Source: Litorivita pollutaquae
Lineage (GTDB): Bacteria > Pseudomonadota > Alphaproteobacteria > Rhodobacterales > Rhodobacteraceae
Direction: 5' to 3'
Assembly: GCF_003205515.1 (NCBI RefSeq)
Contig: NZ_KZ826486.1
Span: 1-64,000, forward strand
Length of the DNA stretch: 64,000 nucleotides
The translations under genes and the position numbers were made by a program. The notes below the pieces were generated by a model. It worked only from the letters and a program-made list of their open reading frames with translations, made no database searches and had not been told where the DNA came from. Positions 7,350-15,899 of the stretch are shown in pieces (within the stretch, counting starts at the first letter, position 1; each line of letters opens with the position of its first letter).

Positions 7350-7426
7350 TGGCGGACTGGGGAGGATTCGAACCCCCGACCCCTTGATTCGTAGTCAAGT
7401 GCTCTATCCAACTGAGCTACCAATCC
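7350..7426 (-). tRNA. tRNA-Arg (anticodon ACG)
   Basis: On the minus strand the sequence folds as a 77-base tRNA. The acceptor stem GGATTGG pairs with CCAGTCC, the D-arm is AGCTCAGTTGGATAGAGC, the anticodon stem CTTGA/TCAAG encloses loop CTACGAA, and the T-arm is GGGGGTTCGAATCCTCC. The anticodon is ACG and CCA is encoded at the 3' end. The 3' end faces the integrase, so this is the probable attachment gene, restored by the element. In bacteria A34 of this tRNA is normally converted to inosine by TadA. Confidence 0.96.
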
Positions 7427-7564
7427 GTTGCGGCGTGATGTAGTCGGCGCTCCGGTGCTTTGCAAGGGCTATTTTTACAAAACGGCCCAGAATATACCGG
7501 ATTACAATCCGCCTCCTGATTTCACAGGCATCCGGCGCGTGCTATCGGGCAGCGGCGTTGCGCC

Positions 7565-8197
7565 TCAGCGGGCCGGCGTAACGGTCTTCATCCTATGCGC
7601 GGGCTTGGCGGGAACGGTATCGCCCAAACCCTGCGCGGCAAAATTCCGCATCCGCAGCTTTTGCAATTCGGTCAACGCGACCTGCGGTTTTGCAGGTGTC
7701 ATTGTCTGGCGGCCCTCCGAAGTTAACAATTGGGACACCCCTCCGGAATCCACCGCCGGGAGGGGCTTGGCGGGATGCTGCTGTGCGCCTGTGCCTTGCG
7801 CGGGAATTGCGGTGGCAAACCCAGCAATCATCTTCATGATCCCTGCCATTGCGTCACCCTGTCCGCCGACCGTCGGTATCATATCCGAAGGCCCGGACAT
7901 CCGCTCTGACCGGTCCGCCCCTGAGCCCAACAACAACGCCTGTGCCTGCGCCATCGCATCGCCGGCCTGGCTGGTGGCCGGCGGCCCTGCGGGGGCGTAG
8001 CCATAATCCAATGCGCCCGGATCGCTCAGCATCACGCGATATTGCGCCAGAACCGCGCCTATATCGGGGATCTTCTCTTGCATTCCTGGCACATAGCGCA
8101 ATCCGAATGACAATGCGCCAAGCATCAATAGCCCCATCATCAATCGTGTCAGGATACGGAACATAACCGCCCCTAACAGCTTAATAACAAAAGACAT
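7565..8197 (-). CDS. Membrane-anchored protein of unknown function
   Basis: The open frame reaches back to 8428, but the ATG at 8197 has a good GAGGTA site and is followed by a hydrophobic N-terminus, giving 210 residues. A single membrane span or uncleaved signal lies at about residues 12-35 (LMMGLLMLGALSFGLRYV). The rest is a low-complexity, Ala/Gly/Pro-rich region, probably extracytoplasmic, ending in a basic tail. I recognise no domain. It is the first core gene beyond the tRNA and lies downstream of the sensor kinase on the same strand, 276 bases away, so co-transcription is uncertain. Confidence 0.6.
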   Translation of the reverse strand: MSFVIKLLGAVMFRILTRLMMGLLMLGALSFGLRYVPGMQEKIPDIGAVLAQYRVMLSDPGALDYGYAPAGPPATSQAGDAMAQAQALLLGSGADRSERMSGPSDMIPTVGGQGDAMAGIMKMIAGFATAIPAQGTGAQQHPAKPLPAVDSGGVSQLLTSEGRQTMTPAKPQVALTELQKLRMRNFAAQGLGDTVPAKPAHRMKTVTPAR

Positions 8198-8473
8198 ATC
8201 TACCTCGCATCCATTCACAATCCGATCACAAACGTGGAAGACTCGGCAACACCAGCCACGCCGGACCATAGCTGCCCCATGACAACCCCACGGCTGCTGG
8301 CAGCACGATCGCCGAACAACATGGCTGCATTGGGGCCATGAAAGGGAGAGAATTTGAAGGCGGCGCTCTGCCTGCGCTGCCCCGCGCAGGGATCTTTTGA
8401 CGGCTGTTCTTGCAAAATCGCAGGACACACCAAAGCCCGCATTCCGCCCGTCACGCCACCTAAAAGCGCCCGA
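8198..8473. other. Intergenic stretch without a recognised gene
   Basis: About 275 bases lie between the membrane-anchored protein and the end of the sensor kinase gene. The minus strand stays open upstream of the ATG at 8197, but its translation (Cys- and Trp-rich, no homology pattern) does not look like protein. No clear terminator was found. Confidence 0.4.
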
Positions 8474-9874
8474 TCAATCTAATGCAGACGCGTCCGCCAC
8501 ACCCTCCATCGGAAGGCAAATGCGAAAGGTGGTCCCCTCTGCGCCGGTGTCCAGCAGATCAAGCCGTCCGCCATGGCCGCGAATAAGTTCGGCAGAAATC
8601 ACCAAGCCCAAGCCCGCGCCGCCCTTGCGGGCACCGCCCTGAAACGCCGTGAACAGGTGCTCGCGGGCCTTGGGGGGCAGACCGGGACCGGTATCGGAGA
8701 CATCAATGATCCATTGCCCGTCCCGCTCGGATGCGCGCACTGCAATCTCACCTGCCTGACCGGTTGCGACGATGGCTTGGCGTGCGTTGCGCACCAGGTT
8801 TGAGATCACACGATGCAGCTGTTCGGCATCGGCTCGCAACGTCAATGACGCGGGCACATCCTCGGCAAAACTGACCTCGGCATCACCCACGGCCAGACGC
8901 TCGGCCTCGAAAACATCATCGACAAGATCCCAAAGTTTGACACTGACAATGTTCGGCGCGGGTTCCTCGGCACGGCCAAAGGTCAACGTGCTTTCGCACA
9001 GGTTCACCGCGCGGGTGATCGAGCCAACCAATTTCGGCGCCATCCGTTTGACGGCGGGATCTTCGCTCATCTCGATCCGGTCAGTAAACAATTGCGCCGA
9101 CGTCAGAATATTGCGCAAATCATGGCTGATCTTGGCAACAGCGGAGCCGAGCAAAGCCAAACGCTCTTTTTGCTTAAGCGCGCCGGTCAGCTCGGTTTGC
9201 ATCATCGACAGGGCTTCTTCGGCCTCGCGCAATTCCACCACACCGGCGCGCGGCGCATGGATATTACGCGCATCCTCGGGCGCGGCGGCATAGGCTTGCA
9301 TATCCCCCACCAAGCGTTTGATCGGTTTGACCAAGAATGCCCGCACCGCCAAAAACAACAAGACGGCTGTGAAAACCGAGATCACGGCCGACAAGGCCAA
9401 AATCCGCAACCCATAATCAATCATCGCCGTGCGCAGCGGCGCGGTCTCCATCGTGACCTCGATCAAAACCCCCGCCGCATTGGTCGGATACCCGATCAGC
9501 CGGATCACGCGCGGTTCCGGGTCAAACAATCGGGCCATCGCATCGCGGATCAACACAAACGGCCCCGCGCCGCGCAAATCAAAGGTCGCATCAATCGGTT
9601 GCGGCAAAGGCGAAGACAGCGCCAATTGCCGCGCCTCATCACGCCGCAGCACCACGTTGAACACCTCTGCGTTGCGCAAGAGTTCCTCTTCAAGGTCTTC
9701 GGAAATCATATCATCGGCCAACAAAGCCAGAGAGGCGATCTGCGCCCGCTCCAACCGGAGCAATAGATAATCTTCACGAAACCGCGCAATCGAAGGCACA
9801 AAAATCAACACCTCGGCCAGCATCACAAAGATGGTGGTCAAGATCAGGAAACGGCCCGATAAGGTGTTCAGCAT
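8474..9874 (-). CDS. Sensor histidine kinase
   Basis: A 466-residue inner-membrane kinase. Two spans (about residues 8-28 and 155-180) flank a periplasmic sensing region of about 120 residues, followed by a HAMP-like linker. The HisKA motif is KISHDLRN with the phospho-accepting His near residue 255. The ATPase part has the N-box LVRNARQA, G1 DTGPGLP and G2 GGAGLGL. The ATG at 9874 with GGAG upstream is preferred; an ATG at 9928 would overlap the preceding gene. No response regulator gene is adjacent, so its partner is elsewhere. It follows the oxidoreductase gene by 26 bases and may share its transcript. Confidence 0.88.
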   Translation of the reverse strand: MLNTLSGRFLILTTIFVMLAEVLIFVPSIARFREDYLLLRLERAQIASLALLADDMISEDLEEELLRNAEVFNVVLRRDEARQLALSSPLPQPIDATFDLRGAGPFVLIRDAMARLFDPEPRVIRLIGYPTNAAGVLIEVTMETAPLRTAMIDYGLRILALSAVISVFTAVLLFLAVRAFLVKPIKRLVGDMQAYAAAPEDARNIHAPRAGVVELREAEEALSMMQTELTGALKQKERLALLGSAVAKISHDLRNILTSAQLFTDRIEMSEDPAVKRMAPKLVGSITRAVNLCESTLTFGRAEEPAPNIVSVKLWDLVDDVFEAERLAVGDAEVSFAEDVPASLTLRADAEQLHRVISNLVRNARQAIVATGQAGEIAVRASERDGQWIIDVSDTGPGLPPKAREHLFTAFQGGARKGGAGLGLVISAELIRGHGGRLDLLDTGAEGTTFRICLPMEGVADASALD

Positions 9875-9900
9875 GCGCACTCCGTCATCGCCCGCGCGCC

Positions 9901-11319
9901 TCAGGGCACCAAGCGTTGCACCAACCATACGGCGCGTTTCACCAAAGTGCTATCAAAGAGGCGCGGCGAGAAATAGGCCCCGGCGGCGCGTTTATTCACC
10001 TCGGCTATCGTCGGATAGGGCGCGACCATGCCCGCCACTGCCGACAGCTTCATTTTATTGGCGATGGCCATGGACCAGAGCGCGATCAATTCCCCCGCTT
10101 GGTGTCCTGCGATAGACACGCCGACGGGGCGGCCTTTGACCACCATCAACTTGATCCGGCCCGTGGTTTTGCGTTCGGCAATCGCGCGGTCGTTGTGGGC
10201 ATAATCAAAGCGCACCACTTCCAAGGCGTCGCCATGCGCCTCTTTGGCCTCGGCCTCGGTCATGCCAACCTGCGCCAGCTCGGGTTCGGTATAGGTGGCC
10301 CAAGGAATATGCGCGGTCGGGGCTTTGGCCGGCAAACCAAACAAAGCCGACCGGATGATAATCCCCGCGTGATAGCCCGCGACATGGGTGAACTGCAGCC
10401 CGCCCGCCACATCGCCAATCGCATAGACGCGGCGATTCGAGGTGCGCAAACGGTCATCAACCTTGATGCCAGTTTTGCTGCGCTCGATTCCGGCTTTTTC
10501 AAGGTCCAACTTTTCAACATTGGCCTTGCGCCCAACCGCCAACAAAAGATGCGAGCCGGTAAAGGCGCGCCCGTCCTTGGCGGTAACGGTGATATGTCCC
10601 GCTGTTCCGGTAATATTGGCCGCCATTGCGCCCTCGGCAATCTCGATGCCTTCTTCACGCAGCCTCTCCAAAACGATGCCCGCCATTTCGGGATCATCCT
10701 TGGGCAGGGCCTTACCCCCTTCGATCACCGTGACTTTGGAGCCCAAACGCCGGTGCGCTTGCGCCATCTCCATGCCAATCGGCCCGCCACCGATAATCAG
10801 CAAATGCTCGGGTTGCTCGCGCAGATCGAACAGCGTCTCATTGGTCAGATAGGGCACATCAACCAGCCCGTCGATCGGCGGCACCAAAGGCGAAGATCCG
10901 GTGGCCACCACGATGCGCCGCGCTTTGATCCGCTGTCCGCCCGCCTCGACCTCACGCGCGGAGACAAAGCGGCCAAATTCGCGGATCACCTGCACGCCAA
11001 GACCTTCGAACCGTTCTTGGCTATCCACCGGCGCGATGGTCTCGATTACCCCCGCCACATGATCTTTGGCGGCGCTATAGCTCACATCAGGAACAACCGG
11101 CGAGACGCCAAACGGGCCGCCGGACGCCATCGCATAGGCGGCCTTACCCGCCGCCAGCAAAGCTTTGGACGGCACACACCCATAGTTCAGGCAGTCGCCC
11201 CCCATCTTATGGCCTTCCAAAAGCACGACTTTAGCCCCCATTTGCACCGCGCCGGCGGCCACGGACAATCCACCCGATCCCGCACCAATCACCAGAAGGT
11301 CACATTTGATCCGCTTCAT
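9901..11319 (-). CDS. FAD-dependent pyridine nucleotide-disulphide oxidoreductase
   Basis: A 472-residue class I flavoprotein of the mercuric reductase/dihydrolipoamide dehydrogenase type. It has the FAD-binding GAGSGGLSVAAGA at the N-terminus, the redox-active cysteine pair GGDCLNYGCVPSK (about residues 40-52), the NAD(P)-binding GGGPIGMEMA near 180, and FAD contact YAIGDVAGG near 300. The C-terminal motif that in lipoamide dehydrogenase reads HPHPTLSE is here APYPTIAE, with Tyr at the catalytic His position, so it is unlikely to be a true lipoamide dehydrogenase. It begins one base after the TVP38 gene ends. Fusions of these two families are known. Substrate unknown. Confidence 0.85.
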   Translation of the reverse strand: MKRIKCDLLVIGAGSGGLSVAAGAVQMGAKVVLLEGHKMGGDCLNYGCVPSKALLAAGKAAYAMASGGPFGVSPVVPDVSYSAAKDHVAGVIETIAPVDSQERFEGLGVQVIREFGRFVSAREVEAGGQRIKARRIVVATGSSPLVPPIDGLVDVPYLTNETLFDLREQPEHLLIIGGGPIGMEMAQAHRRLGSKVTVIEGGKALPKDDPEMAGIVLERLREEGIEIAEGAMAANITGTAGHITVTAKDGRAFTGSHLLLAVGRKANVEKLDLEKAGIERSKTGIKVDDRLRTSNRRVYAIGDVAGGLQFTHVAGYHAGIIIRSALFGLPAKAPTAHIPWATYTEPELAQVGMTEAEAKEAHGDALEVVRFDYAHNDRAIAERKTTGRIKLMVVKGRPVGVSIAGHQAGELIALWSMAIANKMKLSAVAGMVAPYPTIAEVNKRAAGAYFSPRLFDSTLVKRAVWLVQRLVP

Positions 11320-11320
11320 C

Positions 11321-12061
11321 TCAGATCCCTTTCCGGCCGCGCAGGGCCTTTATAACGATTGGAAGCGCCGCCAAGGCGCAAAGCCCGAGGATCGGCAATA
11401 GTATCTGTGGCTCAAAGATAATGCCCAGGTCGGGTTTTTCACCCCGTGCGAAAATCTCGCCCAATCCCGCGCCGACAGACGTGTACACCAGCCCCCCTGG
11501 AATAATGCCGATAAAAGTGGAGATCACGAACCGCCGCAGCGGCACGCCAACCAAGGCGGGAACCAGATTGGCGACAAAAAACGGCACGGCCGGGATCAGG
11601 CGGATGAGAAACAACATCGACCATTGGTTTTCATCGATGCCGGTTTTGATCCGGCGGACCAATCCATCGCCAGCCTCCATCTTAGCCGACAATTGCGCAC
11701 CGAGCCCCCAACGCGCCGCGAGAAATATCACCACCGCCCCCATGGTCGCCGCCGCAACATTATAAAGCGTGCCGGGAAAGATACCGAACAAGAAGCCGCC
11801 GGTCAGCGTCGCGATCGTCGCCCCCGGCAAGGAAAACGCCACGATAACAATATAAGCGGCGAGAAAGGCCAGCACCGTCGCCGGATAATGCGAATCGCGG
11901 AACGCCTCCAATGTCTCGCGATTTTGCGCCAGCGCATCGAAGCTGAGCGCATCGCGCAAAACCACGGCTCCGACACCGGCGATCACCGCGATCCCGATCA
12001 GCGGCAACGCCCGGCGCCCCGCAGATTTCGGGGCGGACGGTTTTTTTGTTTCAACGCTCAT
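11321..12061 (-). CDS. TVP38/TMEM64 (DedA/VTT-type) membrane protein
   Basis: A 246-residue integral membrane protein with five to six hydrophobic segments. The family signature lies at about residues 90-175 (FSLPGATIATLTGGFLFG, then RLIPAVPFFVANLVPALVGV). The ATG at 12061 with AAGGAA upstream is chosen over an earlier codon at 12118. VTT-domain proteins are implicated in lipid transport or scrambling and membrane homeostasis; the substrate of this one is unknown. One base separates it from the downstream oxidoreductase, so the two form an operon. Confidence 0.85.
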   Translation of the reverse strand: MSVETKKPSAPKSAGRRALPLIGIAVIAGVGAVVLRDALSFDALAQNRETLEAFRDSHYPATVLAFLAAYIVIVAFSLPGATIATLTGGFLFGIFPGTLYNVAAATMGAVVIFLAARWGLGAQLSAKMEAGDGLVRRIKTGIDENQWSMLFLIRLIPAVPFFVANLVPALVGVPLRRFVISTFIGIIPGGLVYTSVGAGLGEIFARGEKPDLGIIFEPQILLPILGLCALAALPIVIKALRGRKGI

Positions 12062-12439
12062 TGGGCATTCCTTTTGCGGCCATCGTTGCAAAATGCCCTC
12101 CCCCCCGCCGATTGCCAAAGTATTTCACCGCATCTCACGCGCGCTTGATCGCCCGTGACATCCCCGTTCAAACAGGTAAGACGCGGCGACCGACCCTGTA
12201 ACATTTGGGCCGCCTGCCCCGGCGCTGCGGTATGCATCACCACACAGCTATGCCTCGGCACGGCAAACCCTACAGGCCTTGGCAAATCGCGCGGCCTATG
12301 CAAAAAACCTGCAAAATTCGGCCCATTCCCAACGCTGGGGTTTGACTTATCTGTGAACCCCCCCTATAGCACGGGCTTCGAATGACCAAGAGCGTGCGAA
12401 TCTCGTGCGTTCCCCGCCTAGACAGATGGAGACGGAGCG
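12062..12439. other. Divergent intergenic region before rpmH
   Basis: 378 bases separate the TVP38 operon (minus) from rpmH (plus). I see no gene here. The right part contains the strong rpmH promoter at 12342-12370. No equally clear promoter for the TVP38 operon was found. Confidence 0.5.
12342..12370 (+). promoter_or_regulatory. Probable rpmH promoter
   Basis: TTGACT (12342-12347), a 17-base spacer ending in a run of C, then TATAGC (12365-12370). This is close to the sigma-70 consensus and resembles the promoters found before the ribosomal-protein units later in the window. It lies 70 bases before the rpmH start. Confidence 0.65.
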
Positions 12440-12574
12440 ATGAAACGCACCTATCAACCCTCGAACCTGGTTCGCAAACGCCGCCACGGTTTCCGTTCGC
12501 GCATGGCCACCAAAGCCGGCCGCAAGATTTTGAATGCACGCCGCGCCCGTGGCCGCAAATCGTTGAGCGCATAA
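12440..12574 (+). CDS. rpmH: 50S ribosomal protein L34
   Basis: A 44-codon gene with the complete, very basic L34 sequence ([18 protein letters not shown] at the start, [12 protein letters not shown] at the end). GGAG at 12434-12437 lies just before the ATG. L34 sits near the domain of 23S rRNA by the exit tunnel. Linkage to rnpA, yidD and yidC is the standard bacterial arrangement and supports the call. Confidence 0.97.
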   Translation: MKRTYQPSNLVRKRRHGFRSRMATKAGRKILNARRARGRKSLSA

Positions 12575-12575
12575 G

Positions 12576-12672
12576 CGCCCCTCGCATTTTACGAGGCGAT
12601 TTACGAAATGATACCGCCGGAGGCCCCAAAGGATGGCAGCATTGCCAGCCGGCGGGAATCGCCTCCGGCGGT
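12576..12672 (+). promoter_or_regulatory. Strong RNA structure between rpmH and rnpA
   Basis: ACCGCCGGAGGC (12613-12624) is perfectly complementary to GCCTCCGGCGGT (12661-12672), a 12-bp stem around a 36-base loop that holds its own small hairpin GGCA/TGCC. A short CCTCG/CGAGG hairpin precedes it directly after the rpmH stop. The stem is followed by TTTCCGTTT, only weakly T-rich. It may be an attenuator or processing signal that makes rnpA less abundant than rpmH. Confidence 0.5.
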
Positions 12673-12709
12673 TTCCGTTTGCCTGCGCATGCAGCCTAGG
12701 GTGCCTTCG

Positions 12710-13132
12710 ATGGATAAAATCCTGACCCTTCGCAAACGTGCCGATTTTCTGACGGCGGCCCGCGCACGCAGACAAGGCACCGGCGCAATGATGGTGCAGG
12801 GGCGCAAACGTGCCCCAAACGAACCGGGCGGCGACGCGATCCGTGTCGGATTCACCTGCTCCAAAAAGGTTGGCAATGCTGTGGCCCGCAATCGTGCCAA
12901 ACGCCGCTTGCGCGAAGCTGCGCGGTTGGTGCTGCCTGATTTGGGTCTTCCGGGATGGGATTATGTGCTGATCGGCCGTGCCGAAGCCACCGCCGCCCGC
13001 CCCTTTGAGGCGCTGAAAAGCGATCTGGCCTATGCCCTGCGCAAACTGCATGACGGTAGCGCCATGCCAGCGTCGAACCGCCCGCGTGGCCCGCGCGGCA
13101 AGGCGAAACCCAAAACCGCAGCGCCGACATGA
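12710..13132 (+). CDS. rnpA: Ribonuclease P protein component
   Basis: The protein subunit of RNase P, which assists the RNA in maturing tRNA 5' ends. The signature [20 protein letters not shown] lies near residues 45-65, followed by the RRLREAAR helix. Start choice is uncertain: the ATG at 12710, with AGGG about 8 bases upstream, gives 140 residues; the frame extends to 12608 without protein-like sequence. The Arg/Pro/Lys-rich C-terminal extension is common in alphaproteobacteria. It overlaps yidD by 4 bases. Confidence 0.93.
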   Translation: MDKILTLRKRADFLTAARARRQGTGAMMVQGRKRAPNEPGGDAIRVGFTCSKKVGNAVARNRAKRRLREAARLVLPDLGLPGWDYVLIGRAEATAARPFEALKSDLAYALRKLHDGSAMPASNRPRGPRGKAKPKTAAPT

Positions 13133-13383
13133 GCCCGCTTGCCTATCTGCTGTCGCTGCCGGTTCGCGCGTATCGGCTGATCTTTTCGCCTTGGGTCGGG
13201 TATAATTGCCGCTATCAACCAACCTGCTCTGCCTATGCCCTTGAAGCGCTGGCCAAACATGGGGCGATCCGCGGCGGATGGATGGCGGCCAAACGCATCG
13301 TGCGGTGTAACCCTTGGGGCTGTTGCGGTTACGATCCGGTGCCGGATAAACCCGACGCCCCCTGCAATCACCGCCACCATTAG
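13129..13383 (+). CDS. yidD: Membrane protein insertion efficiency factor YidD
   Basis: An 84-residue YidD protein with the family pattern [20 protein letters not shown] followed by [16 protein letters not shown] and a conserved late GYDPVP. It is thought to assist YidC/Sec-dependent membrane insertion at the inner face of the membrane. The ATG overlaps the rnpA stop (ATGA), so it is translationally coupled. Confidence 0.95.
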   Translation: MSPLAYLLSLPVRAYRLIFSPWVGYNCRYQPTCSAYALEALAKHGAIRGGWMAAKRIVRCNPWGCCGYDPVPDKPDAPCNHRHH

Positions 13384-13423
13384 CCCGCTTGCCCTGTGTC
13401 CCACAAAGGCCTAAATCCGAACC

Positions 13424-14293
13424 ATGCTTGATGAACCCGATGACATCCATGCGCTGTTTGCCAGCGCCCCGAAAACCACCGAGTTTCGCAAATTGCGCAA
13501 ACGCATCGTGCGCTATACCCGTGAGGCGATTGAACAATACGGCATGATCGAACGCGGCGCGCGCTGGCTCGTGTGCCTGTCAGGGGGTAAGGACAGTTAT
13601 ACGCTTTTGGCGGTTCTACATGAGCTGAAGTGGCGCGGGTTGCTACCGGTCGATATCCTCGCCTGCAATCTCGATCAGGGCCAGCCGGGATTTCCCGCGA
13701 CGGTTCTTCCCGAGTTTCTTGAGAAAATGGGCGTCGAACACCGCATTGAATATCAAGACACCTATAGCATCGTGATGGATAAAGTCCCAGCAGGCCGCAC
13801 GTTTTGTGCACTCTGTTCGCGACTGCGGCGCGGTAATCTTTACCGCATCGCCCGCGAAGAGGGCTGCTCGGCGGTGGTATTAGGCCACCACCGCGACGAC
13901 ATCCTCGAAACGTTTTTCATGAACCTGTTCCACGGCGGGCGTCTTGCGACAATGCCACCAAAATTGCTGAATGAAGAGGGCGATCTATTTGTGTATCGCC
14001 CGCTCGCCCATGTCGCCGAATCAGATTGTGAGAAATTTGCCGCTGCGATGAACTATCCAATCATCCCTTGCGACCTTTGCGGCAGCCAGGATGGCCTGCA
14101 ACGTCAACAGGTTAAAGCAATTCTCGACGGGTGGGAAAAAAATGCGCCCGGCCGCCGCCAAGTGATGTTTCGTGCCCTGATGAATGCACGCCCTTCGCAC
14201 CTTCTGGACCCGAACCTGTTCGACTTCGCCAATCTGACGCGAGGTCACCCCGAAGAAAATGCCGATTTTAGTCAAATTCCTAAGATCCGTTAA
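13424..14293 (+). CDS. ttcA: tRNA 2-thiocytidine(32) synthetase TtcA
   Basis: This 289-residue enzyme thiolates C32 in the anticodon loop of certain tRNAs, using ATP and an iron-sulphur cluster. The PP-loop ATP-binding motif SGGKDS is at residues 53-58. The cluster-binding cysteines are the pair C128/C131 ([11 protein letters not shown]) and one of C216/C219 (PCDLCGSQ). The [13 protein letters not shown] motif lies near residue 155. It starts 40 bases after yidD, in the same direction. In many relatives TtcA is found in other locations, so the linkage itself does not add to the call. Confidence 0.94.
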   Translation: MLDEPDDIHALFASAPKTTEFRKLRKRIVRYTREAIEQYGMIERGARWLVCLSGGKDSYTLLAVLHELKWRGLLPVDILACNLDQGQPGFPATVLPEFLEKMGVEHRIEYQDTYSIVMDKVPAGRTFCALCSRLRRGNLYRIAREEGCSAVVLGHHRDDILETFFMNLFHGGRLATMPPKLLNEEGDLFVYRPLAHVAESDCEKFAAAMNYPIIPCDLCGSQDGLQRQQVKAILDGWEKNAPGRRQVMFRALMNARPSHLLDPNLFDFANLTRGHPEENADFSQIPKIR

Positions 14294-14348
14294 ACCTTAG
14301 TTGAGACACCGCGCTTAGTCTGAATCTTAAGTCAGAAGGAAACCGCAC

Positions 14349-15899
14349 ATGTCGCAGCGCGCCGGCCAACGGATCGCACAACTCAGGCAGAAACTCCGCT
14401 ACACGCTATCGGGGCCGCAATTGCTGGCGTTTTTGCCGGCAATGGCGCTGGGTGCGTTTTGGATCGGCGGGGAAATGTCCTTGTTGATAATGTCACTCGG
14501 CTTGCCCATGCTGTTCGCATTGGTCGGTGGGTTTGACCCCGATCGTTCGGTTTCCTTGGGCCGCTCCCACGACAGCGTCACCGGGCTTGCGCTGCGCGAC
14601 AGCCTTGAATTGGCGCTGGAAAACTCGATGACCGCCTCAATTGGCACCGCACGTTCAACCGCTTGCTTCATGCTCGAACTCGATGATTTCTCTGTAATTC
14701 TCGACCGTCACGGACAAGCCGCAGCCGATGAGATACTGCACCGCACATCGGACCGGCTGCGGGATGTGCTGCGTGACGGCGATCTGGTGTGCAGATTGGG
14801 CGACAGTCGCTTCGGCGTCGCATTGGCCCCCGTGCCGCATCTTGATCTGGAGGTCTCCATTCAGATGGCCGCGCGCCTCCATACCGCGATTGAAGAACCG
14901 ATCTCTCTGGATGCGACCACGATTTATGTGTCGTGTTCGATTGGCTTTTGCCTTGCTTCGCGCGCCCCGCACGCCACCGGTGCGGCATTGTTTTCCGCCG
15001 CCTCTGTCGCCTTGGCCGAAGCCAGCCGCCACAGCCCCTCGGCGATCCGCTCCTATACCGACGAAATGAAGCGTTCCGAAACCACCCGTCACGTGTTCAT
15101 GGATGAAGTCGCCATGGCCTTGGAAAACGGGCAAATCCAACCATGGTTCCAACCCCAGATCAGCACCGACACCGGGCTGGTCACCGGCTTTGAGGCGCTG
15201 GCGCGCTGGCAACACCCGAAACGCGGTATGATTTCCCCCGCCGAATTCCTGCCCGCGCTCGAACAATCGGGACAATTGGAGCGCCTTGGCGAAGTGATGT
15301 TGTTCCACGCCTTGACCGCAGTGCGCGCATGGGATGCCGCCGGATTGGCCGTCCCGCATGTCGGAGTGAACTTTGCCGGGGACGAACTGCGCAACCCGAA
15401 ATTGGTGGATAAAATCCGTTGGGATCTGGACCGGTTTAATCTCCCCCCTGAGCGGCTATCGGTCGAAGTGTTGGAAACCGTGGTTGCGTCCTCGCCCGAG
15501 GATATGATTTCCCGCAATATCAATGGATTGGCCAAGATGGGGTGCCGCATTGATCTCGATGATTTCGGGACCGGTCACGCCTCTATTTCCTCGATCCGCC
15601 GCTTTGCCGTCGAACGGATCAAAATCGACCGCAGTTTTGTGATGAAGGTAGACCGCGACCCCGACCAACAACGTATGGTTGCCGCGATCCTGACGATGGC
15701 CGAACGCCTCGGCCTTGATACATTGGCCGAAGGCGTCGAAACCGTGGGAGAACACGCGATGCTATCGCAACTCGGATGCGGACACGTACAAGGATTTGGC
15801 ATCGCCCGCCCTATGCCTTTTGACAAGACGATCGAATGGATCATCCAGCATAACGCCAAACTCGACGACACGCCGAAGGTGTGGAACCGCTTGCGCTAA
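14349..15899 (+). CDS. EAL-domain c-di-GMP phosphodiesterase with degenerate GGDEF domain
   Basis: A 516-residue inner-membrane signalling protein. Two hydrophobic segments at about residues 24-40 and 43-60 anchor it. A GGDEF-type domain follows (about 75-240), but the signature is LGDSRF at residues 150-155, so cyclase activity is unlikely. The EAL domain (about 250-505) keeps its key residues: EAL at 282-284, Asn in VNFAGDEL, Glu in VEVLET, the pair of Asp in DLDDFGTGHAS, Lys in IKIDRSF, Glu in AEGVET and Gln in VQGFGIA. It should hydrolyse c-di-GMP. The dead GGDEF domain may sense GTP, as known for some relatives. Confidence 0.9.
   Translation: MSQRAGQRIAQLRQKLRYTLSGPQLLAFLPAMALGAFWIGGEMSLLIMSLGLPMLFALVGGFDPDRSVSLGRSHDSVTGLALRDSLELALENSMTASIGTARSTACFMLELDDFSVILDRHGQAAADEILHRTSDRLRDVLRDGDLVCRLGDSRFGVALAPVPHLDLEVSIQMAARLHTAIEEPISLDATTIYVSCSIGFCLASRAPHATGAALFSAASVALAEASRHSPSAIRSYTDEMKRSETTRHVFMDEVAMALENGQIQPWFQPQISTDTGLVTGFEALARWQHPKRGMISPAEFLPALEQSGQLERLGEVMLFHALTAVRAWDAAGLAVPHVGVNFAGDELRNPKLVDKIRWDLDRFNLPPERLSVEVLETVVASSPEDMISRNINGLAKMGCRIDLDDFGTGHASISSIRRFAVERIKIDRSFVMKVDRDPDQQRMVAAILTMAERLGLDTLAEGVETVGEHAMLSQLGCGHVQGFGIARPMPFDKTIEWIIQHNAKLDDTPKVWNRLR

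Larger units (their letters stand above)
1..7350. mobile_element. Integrated element (phage-satellite-like) at tRNA-Arg, left end outside window
   Basis: A tyrosine integrase (6222-7310) ends 39 bases from the 3' end of a tRNA-Arg gene, the usual geometry of integration into a tRNA. Left of it are an AlpA-like gene, a prohead protease-capsid fusion, helix-turn-helix genes and a truncated NTPase. The base composition is visibly poorer in G+C than the genes right of the tRNA. I could not find a second copy of the tRNA 3' end within 1-6200, so the left boundary is probably beyond position 1. No terminase, portal, tail or lysis gene is seen. A satellite or a decayed prophage are both possible. 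Confidence 0.75.

Noticed and set aside
7565-8428. Start of the membrane-anchored protein at 8428
   Set aside because: The extra 77 residues are Cys/Arg/Trp-rich and not protein-like; the ATG at 8197 has a good GAGGTA site and opens onto the hydrophobic anchor.
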